From positions 4,112,565 through 4,176,564 of the forward strand of contig JAKZAN010000001.1 in the NCBI GenBank assembly GCA_023053545.1: DNA of 64,000 nucleotides, read 5' to 3'. How positions within the stretch are numbered: position 1 is the stretch's first letter; every line of letters begins with the position of its first letter. Below, in pieces: positions 45,493 to 55,400 of this stretch. Under the pieces are notes generated by a model. It had not been told where the DNA came from. It saw only the letters and a program-made list of their open reading frames with translations, and made no database searches. Origin of the DNA: Lepidurus packardi. Taxonomy: Eukaryota; Arthropoda; Branchiopoda; Notostraca; Triopsidae. Position numbers and translations under genes: made by a program.

Positions 45493-46455
45493 ATGGCAAG
45501 TAAGCTGCCATCAGAGTCGATTACTAAAAGTTCTGGTAACCAGTGTGCTGCTTACGGTTGTAAAAACTATGTTACTGCTGGTGTAGGGATGTATAAATTC
45601 CCAAAAGATGCACAAAGAAGACGGCAATGGGTTTTGCAAGTACAAAGGACTAGGGCTGATTTTGTGGAAGCCCAAATGAGCAAGTGGGTGTCTCTCTGTG
45701 GTGATCATTTCACCGAAGATCAATTCGACAGTAGTGTTGATCGACAGTTAGCAATGGGACTTAGGGCAAAACGTCGTGGTAGGAGTTTGTTGCCAACCGC
45801 TATCCCTACTAAGTTTGATAGGCCGGCTACTGTGTCTGGGGTGCGAAGTCCACCCAAACCTCGGAAAACCTCAGCTATTGAGAAAAGACAACGCCATAAC
45901 GTAAATATACTCCAACGTTTGAAGACCAAATAGGGTAATGACATATGCACGTTTTAGATTATCCAAGAATTGCTGCTTCAAAGCGAAAGTACAAGTTCTG
46001 TCCCAACAGTTATTGCCACAAGCACTTGTACGTCAGACTCGGTGCCTGACTTAGTTTTTTCGGAGTCCACACCCGCAATTGATCTGGAAAACAATGAAGA
46101 AGAAGTGACTTTGGCCGAAGCTAACATGAAAGATTTCTCTTGTCAATTTTCCGGAGTTGAAATGGCAGACTTTTCTTGTCAGTTCTCCGGTATGACGACC
46201 CAAGACTTCTCTTGTCAGTTTCCTGAGGACGGGCTACTTTTGCCGGTAAATAGGATACCAATGCATATCAAACGTTCTAAATTGGAGAACTATATGTAGG
46301 GAAAGAACCCGCTTCAAAGAAGCAGTACCTTTACCTCAGAAAACCTGAATAGTACCCTAACTGAACAGGGCTATCCCTTTGACGACGATGTAGATTTTGA
46401 ACCGGACGACGAATACGAGGACACGGAATCGGACATTTCACCCGTGAAAGAGTAA
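45493..46455 (+). CDS. second THAP protein, uninterrupted copy in element 2 (in-frame TAG in tail)
   Basis: Exon 1 is 45493-45900, the intron 45901-45957 (57 bp, GTAAAT...TTTTAG), and exon 2 begins 45958 in phase. The N-terminal THAP finger has CAAYGCKNYVTAGVG, VGMYKFPKD and LCGDHFTEDQFD. Then a basic linker (LRAKRRGRSLLP) and, in exon 2, three copies of a DFSCQFSG-like unit within about 40 residues. A TAG at 46297-46299 precedes an in-frame acidic tail rich in Asp/Glu that ends at TAA (46453-46455). Whether the tail belongs to the protein is undecided, as the element 1 copy differs by one base just before this point. By THAP family knowledge it should bind DNA. Its target may be the element's own ends. 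Confidence 0.7.
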
Positions 46456-46543
46456 ATTATATTGATCCAAGAATGTATTCTATATAAAGGCATTTACTTC
46501 TAGGGAACAAGCTAGCTCTCCAATTCCACCTTTTGATCAAAGA

Positions 46544-47187
46544 ATCAGATCGCGAGTTCCGCCACCCATGTGCAGCACGTATTATCATCCGGATAAGCGG
46601 AAAGCTGTGGAAGAAAAAGTTACTCGCTTCAAAAAACCGAAGCAAAATAATGAGTAACAAAAAGCTTAGCTTGGGAAACGGTTTCTTTCTTTTTTTTTTG
46701 TCATCTGACCAAGAATGAGGGGATTTTTACGAATGATTTTTAGCCCTGAAAATAAATGAAAAGCTTAGCTTATGAAACGGAAGTTTTTGTTGATTTCATA
46801 TGACCTTAGCCCTGAAAAGGGCTCGGGCAAGGCCAGGGTCGAAAGGCGTCACGCATCGTTATCAGGCGTCAGGCATCCACTCCGAGTATCCGACATACTG
46901 GCCAGTTGGATCTGGAAACTTGCTTTTGATGAAATGTTCAACACATGCTGGCAAGGGCTTTCTCGTCCTCGCTCCCAGTATCTTATACACGTTCGTGGTA
47001 ACAGCACGGTAGGCGCTAAACCTGTTCCTCCTAACACATAAAATTTTACTTCAAAGATTGATTAGCCATACTTTATGAAATACCTGTTGGGATCTACATC
47101 ATCAGCAAACGGCAAATGTTTTTTCCGGGCACTAGCGTAAGTACACCAGCTAAGGTATACATATTCCAGGACTTCCGGATTCCAGGA
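46544..47187. other. element 2 filler of unknown origin
   Basis: Shares no sequence with element 1. It contains three versions of an AAAAGCTTAGCTT...GAAACGG word (near 46659, 46759) and an open frame of about 89 codons without recognised motifs. It may be a captured host fragment or part of an unknown gene of a longer family member. Confidence 0.4.
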
Positions 47188-47401
47188 CGCCCAGGAAGCT
47201 TAGCCCTCCACTGTCTACGTCATCAAGGCCACGTGACCGCGTTGGCCAATGGCAAAATATGTATCGTTTGAATTTTAGACTTCTTATTTTCTTTTTATCT
47301 AGGTTATGTTTTCGCGTATGATAAAAAGACCCATAAAGTTAGAAAATATATTTGTTACTCCTTTTAATAAGACAAAATTGTTTTTTGGTGGCTATTGCCC
47401 T
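47188..47401 (-). repeat. type X terminal inverted repeat of element 2
   Basis: Reverse complement of 35857-36065 with few differences over about 210 bp. It diverges right after CCTGGGCG on the inner side. Confidence 0.85.
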
Positions 47402-47654
47402 TTAAGCTTAAGTTACTGCTCATACCTGCTCATGAGTAACAGGTTCCCGATGCTCCTGTCATCCTTATCCTCGCATTTTTGAAAATTTCGGGGTGAAATC
47501 TTTTCGCATGTCGACTCAAGTTGGATTGCGATTAAATATCCGTCGAGAAGTAATGCTGGTTTACACAAAACTTGCATTTAGCGAAGACCTTCTTTCTATA
47601 TGTTCGCCCAGTGTTGCCAGATTTTTTTCCCAGAGCCCGCCAAATTCAACTTGA

Positions 47655-47770
47655 AGTCGCCAATATGTCGCCAAAAATAGCGGAAGACAAGTCGCCAATA
47701 TGTCGCAAAAAATAGCGGAAGACAAGTCGCCAATATGTCGCAAAAAATAGCGGAAGACAAGTCGCCAAAG
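47655..47770. repeat. 35-bp tandem array in hAT subterminal region
   Basis: Three copies of AGTCGCCAATATGTCGC plus an AAAAATAGCGGAAGAC tail, ending in a partial fourth copy. The TCGCCA core recurs at the opposite end (50648-50735), as expected for subterminal transposase-binding repeats in hAT elements. Confidence 0.85.
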
Positions 47771-47843
47771 TCGCCACTGTTTAACTGAAATACAAAATAA
47801 GTTGTACAGTAAAAACATGAATTAAATGTTACTTTAAGCGCAT

Positions 47844-49222
47844 TTATTCTAGATATTCGGAAATATCTTCGTCGTCTTCCGAGGTGTACATAACTGAGTT
47901 AAACTTTTCTAACATCTTTTCAGAGGGCTCAAAATCTTTACAGCATATCCCCTTCATGCGTAACCCATACTTGACATGCAAAATCTGTGTGAGAGTTGAC
48001 GTTGACAGCCTATTTCTGAGCTTCGACTTGACGCTGTTGACATGGCTGAACACCCTTTCGCACGCTGCATTGCTGAAGGGCAAAGACAGCAACGACAAAA
48101 CATACAATGCTATATCTTGGAATGGCGTATTACCCATTGAATCGACAAAAGAATACACGCTTCCCCAAAATTCACAGCTATCCAGAGGAACATTTTCTTT
48201 GAAAAATAATCTCCAGTTTACGGATAAAACATTCCTCCACTGGTTCTCTAGTTCAGATGTTCGGCATCTTGGCGAGAGAAAGGGCAATTCCGAAAACTTG
48301 GCTGGATTGGGGCTCAGCACAGACAAAGGAGAAAAAGAGCCCAGTTTTCGGAATAAGGTTAAATTAGTGGGAACACGCATAATTAATTGCTTTGTAAGCT
48401 CTATTAAGAAGCCCTTGCAGATCTTTAAAATCATACTTGTTTTTTCGTGACACTTAGCTGACTTCAGAGCTTGTTCAAAATCATAACCCAAATCAGCTTC
48501 ACTATCTTTCAAAAAATTATGATCTGATAAAACGGTTGTCGTCACGTCGGTTTGGATAACTTTAGGGGTTACAATGCGTTTTACTAACGTACTAACGTAC
48601 GTTTCGAGTTCCCCAAATAAGGAAAAGCTATCAACCGTCTCCCTCTGAAACTTTAAATTAAAACTTTCGACTTCCAAGAGAATTGGCTTTAAAAAGATGA
48701 AAAAAAGCTTGTTTGTTTCGTCATTATACATGTCACGAAGGAGGCTTGCAGTATAACAGCGTTCTTTAATTGACACAGAGTAGAAGAAGGCTGCTAAACT
48801 GTCCCACTGGTCCAATATTCTAGTTATGCAACGAGAAACGGACAGCCAACGTGTTGCGGAAGGGGAAACAAACGTTAGAGGAGTACTACATTGCGATCCT
48901 TCCCCGGCTTGAATTACATCGTATATTTCTCTATACAGGCTTCTACGCATTGGGCTATTGCTAAACCAGTTGTAGGTTTCCCGAACCATAAAATCAACGT
49001 GGTTAGGAAAAACTAAACAAGCTTTGGAGGCAGCTAAGTGAAGCGAGTGACAAATACATTTAACTAATATTAACCCTGGTACGCTGTCGCGAAGTTTGGT
49101 GTAGAGAGAATTGTTAACACCGCACATTGCACTAGCACCATCAGTGCCAATACCAATGAGATTTGCAAGGGGGAGCTTTCTCTCAGCCAAGAAGCCGACA
49201 ACTGCCGTGTATAAATATACTC
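47844..49222 (-). pseudogene. hAT transposase, C-terminal two thirds
   Basis: An open frame of about 455 codons. It opens within the catalytic domain (VYLYTAVVGFLAERKLPLAN, then GIGTDGASAMCGV and KCICHSLHLAASKAC, typical of ZMYM/ZBED-like hAT proteins) and ends with the dimerisation block LSLPFSNAACERVFSHVNSV. Stop at 47844. The N-terminal part, including any BED or other zinc finger and the first catalytic Asp region, is cut away at 49222 by an inserted repeat and is not found beyond 50097. Being long and open, it was probably inactivated recently by that insertion. Confidence 0.85.
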
Positions 49223-50096
49223 CATATTCTCCAACCCCATATACTATAAAATACCTCGTTGTGTTAAGAGAGTCGTGTTAAGAAAACGGTAAAAATCTGC
49301 TTTGAAAGAAATTGCGAGTGAGCTCTGTGAAATTTGCAACAAACTGCACGGAAGCTGTCACGAATAAATGTCCTGCGTTGTGTTGTAGAAGAGCAGACAA
49401 CAGGATGGCTTTACCAAAATCATTTACCAATGTATTTGCTTCTTAACTCTACCCCTATCAAAATACTACTAACTTCATCATCTGACTTTGCATATTGTTC
49501 TGGACATACGTCAACGTAAGTAAAACGACGTATTTCTACAAAAAAGGAAGGAAGGACAACCACCGAAGGAAAAAGGGTCAAAAGAGTGTCAAGGGTAAGG
49601 GTCAAGGACAGTATTTGTCATTTTCACCAAGACAGAAGCGCAATAGCAATTGCTGACGAGTTGATGAGACGACGCTATCTATATGAAATTAAAAACAGTA
49701 GAATGTAGCAAGTGCTTGTCTTTCTTTGCGGATTAGCAAGCAATGTGAAGTAAAAGATATTACCGTAAGACTTTAATACCAAGATCCAGCATAATCATTT
49801 CCGGGAGAAAAACTTTCAAAATCGCGCAATGCTAGTCGAATCTTACGTCAGCCCCAAACTCCCTCGAGAGAAAGGTCACCAGTCCCCCGTTTTGTGAATG
49901 TTTTGTTCTCTTTTCGAACCCTTCTTGTAGTAGATTTGGAATGCCTACTTCTGGGGTAGGATGGGCAAGTCTGTGAATCCATCCCTCCTATGTTCCTTGT
50001 TACCCCCACATCCTCTTGAGACCGAGAAAATCGTCTTAATCCTTTTACATTGGAAGATACCCCCAGTTACCATACTGTGTAAACCTTTATACTGTG
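49223..50096 (-). mobile_element. CACAGTATA-family fragment inside the hAT element (copy 3)
   Basis: The right end is the complement of CACAGTATAAAGG (ends 50096), and 49850-50096 matches 44904-45130. Positions 49265-49850 match 33944-34240 in inverted orientation, the leader of the THAP remnant, with an extra insert at about 49355-49640. It is therefore the 5' half of a longer, THAP-encoding family member. The opposite end is missing. Confidence 0.7.
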
Positions 50097-50758
50097 ATAT
50101 AAACACTAACCTTTATAATCCTGATGCTTTGATTCCTGTACGTGAACGCACTACGATTTCGTCTCTAGCGTTATAAATGACCTCGGAAAAAAAGATAAAC
50201 TTCGTAAGGAACTCACTTTCCTTTCATTTGACTATAAATCTATAAAGTTTCACCCTCGCTACGCCACATTAATCAGTAATTAAGACAAACACTTCAGCGC
50301 GAAGCTTCAAGCTCTTCAATTTGGAAAAAACACCCTAATCAAACTCGCGATCTATTACTGATTCAGCCGCCATATCGGCACTAGAACTTCGAATCTCGCG
50401 CCCAACATACCTTGAGAGCAGTTCACAGAGCGCCAGACTGCGAGTCGTCTGGCAGCGGTTCCCGAAGTCGTAGAATCCGCACCTACCCTGTATGCTTTAA
50501 CAAGGGATCCGCGCCTCCCCTGGGAACCGGTCTGCTGGTTACGGAATGCGGTCTATTACCTCTATGTAAATAAAAGCGGCAAGAATACATTGCGAACGGA
50601 GTTTGCTTTTCTATATAAAAATCTTCATCACGGAAAAGCGAGCAAAAGTCGCCAAATACATCGCCAATCGCCAAGTGCCTTCAAATGCACGCCAAACTAT
50701 GCTCCCAAGTCGCCAAAGTTGGCGAGAAATCGCCGTATCTGGCAACACTGCGTTCGCC

Positions 50759-51524
50759 CGTTCTAAAAGATAACGCTTCTCCAACGTTGACAGCTTTTCT
50801 TGGAAAGCAGATCCATTAGCATGGTATTCGACGGTAATGCACCGCTCAGTACGTCTGCTTCAGCCTCGACAACTAGATGGCCGAAATGCTAGATATCTCA
50901 CCACTAGATGGCATGTTGTGGGAACGATAGATTTCCCGAAAAAAATCTCTCCGTTCCCTGCCATTTTCGGTATAACACCGCTCCCTTCCCGTTCCGCCTA
51001 GAAGAACGGAGCGGAACAAGGTTTTCCAGGAAGTCCCAGAACTCTGCTCACAACGCACCACTTATTTGAAGATACTCTAACCGTCGTTCTAAGGAAGTCG
51101 CTTGGCTCAATAGAAAATTATCATGTGTTTCCCCACAAACTGGTTTCATACCATGACCTTGAACTATTTGTCATTCCTACGAGATGTGAAAGCCCCTTGC
51201 ATTTTTTAAAACGAATTATCTTTTGAATACAAGTATGACTATTTAAAAGTATATACATTTAACAAATATTTTCACAATTTTTTCTGATAAGTTTTCTAGA
51301 TAAACGCCTTATTCGCGGAACCGTAAAACGACTCCCTTTGTCATTAGATCACATTCCCGGTCGGGCTTAATTGTTGCGTTCCCTGGAATATGAATCCTTT
51401 GGTCTCTTTTATCGACTTGTTTCTGTTAATTCGGTTTTCATCAAGTCAACGAATTGAGGAGAGACATAGAAAAATATAGCTCACGTAATACTATACCTTT
51501 CGATTTATCCATCGTACCGTCAAG
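50759..51524. other. noncoding DNA beyond the hAT element
   Basis: No gene or recognisable repeat end found. It contains an inverted word pair around GGAACG...CGTTCC at about 50930-51010. Confidence 0.4.
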
Positions 51525-52006
51525 AAGGCATTCCTAATCTACTAGAAAAAAAAGGGTTCGCAAAACACAACAAACATTCAAAAAAACGGTGGACTGATGG
51601 TGCCTTTCTCTTGGGTACGCTGAGGAGTTTTGGACTAACTCAGCGTTACTCAAACTATGCGCCGCGACACCCTGGTGCGCCGCGGTAGGCTTGCAGGGGC
51701 GTTGCGAGAGATTCCTATAATTTCATAGATACAGCAATTATATAGTTCTAAGGTGCGCCGCGCGAACGAAAAAGTTTGAGAACCCCTGGGACCTAACCTA
51801 AGGACCTGCCGACTTGCGTTTTGTAAACCGTTGCTAGCTGCTGTTCTTAACTGCGCTTGGAGGTTTGGAAATCTAGCCGTAATCTGTACCCTGGAATGTG
51901 TTCTGGACCCTTACATGAATCTACTCTTGGAACCGAGAAAGTCGGTCCAACGCCTTTACATTTGAAAATACCCTAGTTATTCTACTATGGAAACCTATAT
52001 ACTGGG
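51525..52006. mobile_element. diverged CACAGTATA-family element (copy 4)
   Basis: Retains the internal AAGGCATTCCTAATCTACTA block, the GGGGACTGGTGACC-like block and a right end reading AAACCTATATACTGGGG, all clearly related to copy 1 but much more diverged. It is the oldest copy in the window and is itself interrupted by a hAT-type MITE. Confidence 0.6.
51641..51788. mobile_element. hAT-type MITE (CAGGGGTTCTCAAAC class)
   Basis: A 148-bp element starting CAGCGTTACTCAAACTATG and ending in the complement of CAGGGGTTCTCAAACTTTT, with GCGCCGCG words inside each end. CAGnG termini of this form are typical of hAT MITEs. Flanks GACTAACT and GACCTAAC are only approximately duplicated. Confidence 0.65.
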
Positions 52007-52408
52007 GTGTCCATGATAAGAAAACACCCGAAACAGCTTCTTAAGGGTCAAAAATTTTCCGTCATTTTTATTATGTACATTTATGTTACAAACAAGATCT
52101 GCGTGCTTTTAATTGCCACGCCAATATTAAATAAAACAAATTAGGGAGAAAAAAAAACAGGCCCGACTTATAATCATACCAGGGGAAAAATATGATTTGT
52201 GTGAATCATGGTCGCGAATCAACGAGAAAACAAACGAAACGATGTATACCCTTTCCATTTCCCAGGGTAAAAACTACGCAATCTTTCCTTTTTTTTTGTT
52301 TACCTACTACACAACACCTTTTTATATATCAAAGAAAACCTTCTATAGAATACCTACAAAAATATGCGCATAATCGTGTGTTCTTTTATTTAAAAAAGCA
52401 AGATACTA

Positions 52409-55400
52409 TTAGGATGACGGCAACAGTTTGACGGAGCGTCTCAAAACACGGCCAGTAGTCTGCGCCAAAGTGTGCAGTCCTTTCACCGCCAACTCCTTGC
52501 ACTCGTCTCCTTGCAGCCGCTGCAGTTCGCGTTTCATGCGACGAACCGTCTCGGAATCGGCCCCGGGCGACAGAGAACTGCTCGGCGTGCTCACCCGCGA
52601 GTGATCATCTTTGGAACTCACCGGCGTCCACGATCCTCTCGATGTCTCGCCGTCTTTCATCCAGTCCAAGCCAGGCTTAGCTTCTTTATTGCTGTTCTCG
52701 TCGCGATCGGCCATTACTTGGACCGCTTGAGGCCCCTCCATCGATTTAGGAGACCCAGAGGGCTCGGGGTCGCTTGGAAGTGACCGCTTCCGCCTTTTCC
52801 TGGGCGGAACCGACGCTCCTGCAACAATTGTAGGTAGCGTCCGTCGCCGTGTGGTTCGTTCCGCCGAACCCATGATCCCTTCCAAGCCGTGCTGTCTCAG
52901 ATCTTTGCATTCATCATCGACAAGCTGCTCACTACTTCTTTTGGCTCGCAATTTCAGCGCAGGGATGCCAGCAATGACAACCACAGGAGTTGCTGATGTC
53001 ACTACGGTGTCTTCATTCGAATCGGCCTTATGCTCCTCTCCTTGTGGTTTTGAGCTTGACACTTTCAGCTCTTCCCTTTTCTTGCTCTTATCAGTACATT
53101 TAGGCTCCTCCCCTTTCCTTTTGGGGGTGGCTAAGTTAGGCTCCTCTCCTGGTGCTTTCAAGTGGAGCTCGTGAGGTTCCTCCCCTTCTTTGTTCACTTC
53201 GGGCTTTTTAAGCTCATCCCCTTTAGCTTTCGAGGGGGTTGCCTTAGGATCATCTCCCATTTCTTTGACAATGATATGGATAGGTTCCTCCCCTTTTCGC
53301 CTCGATTCGTCTTTATCTTTCAACGCACATTTAGACTCCTCCTTCAACTCTTTCAAGTTGGTTTCGGTAAAATCCTCTGCTTTTTTACTCCCTCTAGGCG
53401 CCTCTTTAGGAGCCTCGAATTGGTCAGCAATGGACTGGTAAGTAATAAGGAGCTTATTTGAAGCTCCTGGTTGCTTAACAGCAACAAAAGCAGGCGGAGT
53501 CTTTTTCTCGTAGTCTTTGCGGACGAAAACGGAATCCGAGGAGAATTTCAGCTGAATGGGCTGTTTTTTGGGAAACGAATGGCGGTTGAGCTTCTTCAAG
53601 GCTTCATTCATGGCCTCCTTTTTCTCGGCCGGCATACTGCCTAAGCTAAAAGGCGCTACTTTGGGGAGTCGATCGGGCTCCTTGTGTTTGGACGACGTCA
53701 CCACGATCTCCCGGCCCACGTTGACGATCTGGGCGGAGCTAATGGGGATCGTGTGGTTAGTATCGTTGGCAAAGGTAGGCAACCGGGCGATTAACGGTCT
53801 AGAGGGCGTACCGGAAAAATTAAGCGACGTAGCTGCTCCTGGAAGGGGCAAGAAAGGTGGTTTGAACTGAACAGCGGGTCGGAGAGGCGTTCGGGTGGGC
53901 ATGAGTCTCGGTTGAGGCCGGACCGTCACTTGAGACGGCGGTTTGACTGTTAAAGAGGGTAATCGGGGTCCTGAGGGGAACATGTGCATGTTCCTGAAGC
54001 GAAGGAAGGTGGGCGGCTCCTGCAAGATCACTTGTGGCTCCAGGAGATTCTTGAGCGGCACGACTGAGATGTCACCCGGCTTCCGACTGTTAGTGGTCAT
54101 TAACCGGGTGGAGGAGGCTTTGCGTGGCTGGGAAACTTCTTCATCGCTCGAACATAAATCCACCACGACGGGTGGTAGGGAGGGGTCCGGACGGGGCATC
54201 GGAGGAGGGACAGGAGGGCAGTAAACCATACTGGCTGGTGTTGGAGCGTTGAATCGAATGATTCCTTTCTGAATCGTATACGAGCCCGAGTCCATGAGCC
54301 CTGCTGGTCGGTACATTTGTTTGAAGATCGCTGGATTGATGGGGACCAGAGGGGGCGGGTTTCGTAGGCGATGGGTGGGGACTGGGTTTAACATGTTGCC
54401 GGTCCCCCTGGAGTGGTTGAAGGGCGTTTTGTGAGTGAAAGGCATGGACAGGACGGGCAAACGAGTCAAAGAGGTGTGGAGAACTATGGGTTTGGGGCGT
54501 GTCCATTCCTCGATTTCCTTGGGATCCAGCCTTTTCAATACCACTTTCAGCTGTTTACACTCACATAACAAGTGTCTAGAGTCCTTCGTGAGCCCTGAAG
54601 AGTAGGAAAAAAGAGACACGTATGATTTAAAAAAAAATAATTTAAGTAGTTCTCTTAATAGTAAAATTAGCTTTCTTTACCGGTTTGAATCGTTCTAAGC
54701 TGTTCCCAGCGTTCCAGGGAGGTAAAAGAATAGGAATGGACCCAAGGCACAGGGAGTTTGGAGCCAGGTCGCTTGTAAGTGACGTTAAAACTGGGATGGC
54801 TGGTACTGGACATGGCCTGTGTTATGTCACAGGTGCGGCAAAAGTCTTCATAGCGATTTAATAGCTCTTTGCCGCTCAGGTGGCTGCCAGTAAAGATTTT
54901 CCGACCCAAGATAGAGGAAAAGGGCACTCCGGCTGTCCTAAAAATGAAAATTTGGATTTATTTTCAATTAAATTTTTTTCAGAAAGAATTTGGAAGATAC
55001 TTTCGAACGTGAAGAACTGGAGCTCGTTTAGGGGGTGGGTATTGCTTCGCTGGGGTCACATTGGGAGGGCGGACCTTGTCAGTTGACGACACCAAGCCCA
55101 AATACCATAAATACTTATTCTGAAATTAATTAGAATTAATTATCATTTATTAGTCATAAAAAATAATGAATAGTTATTAAAAGTAAATGATAATAATTAA
55201 TATTAAACAATACTTAGTTTGAAAAAGAAAATTAATACCTGATCAATGTCTTTTAGCTCTTGAATATCGTTTTGGATGATTTTTTCTCCTTTCGCCTCCT
55301 TGCCAATGATACACTGATCTTCGTGTACCTAAAAGAAGGAACACGTGAGTTTATATGGACGGTTTAACTCACAATGTATAACTAATATGGATTGTCACTG

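Larger units (their letters stand above)
45244..47401. mobile_element. element 2: internally rearranged, inverted relative of element 1
   Basis: A 2158-bp element bounded by AGGGCAATAGCC at the left and GGCTATTGCCCT at the right, with TTAA outside both ends (45240-45243 and 47402-47405). Its left end is type Y and right end type X, the mirror of element 1. From 45244 to about 46543 it is nearly identical to 42817 down to 40339 of element 1 (without the fold-back insertion). Then about 640 bp (46544-47187) of sequence unrelated to element 1 follows before the X end. It lacks transposase and nuclease, so it is a non-autonomous derivative. Confidence 0.8.
47609..50750 (-). mobile_element. hAT transposon with matching ends and 8-bp duplication
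   Basis: Ends CAGTGTTGCCAGAT (left) and ATCTGGCAACACTG (right, one base different inside). Flanks TGTTCGCC (47601-47608) and CGTTCGCC (50751-50758) form an 8-bp duplication with one mismatch. CAG...TTGCC ends, the 8-bp duplication and the hAT dimerisation domain in the coding part agree on superfamily. Subterminal DNA at both ends is packed with TCGCCA words. The element is interrupted at about 49223-50096 by a CACAGTATA-family fragment and is not intact. Confidence 0.88.

Noticed and set aside
45901..45957. Two consecutive in-frame TAG codons suggesting read-through in the THAP gene
   Set aside because: A 57-bp GT-AG intron with a clean TTTTAG end removes both stops in phase and is present in both copies.
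53162..53870. Plus-strand open frames of about 100 codons
   Set aside because: Antisense to the long last exon of the NRF1-like gene. Their Ser/Leu/Phe-rich composition mirrors the Lys/Glu codons on the coding strand.
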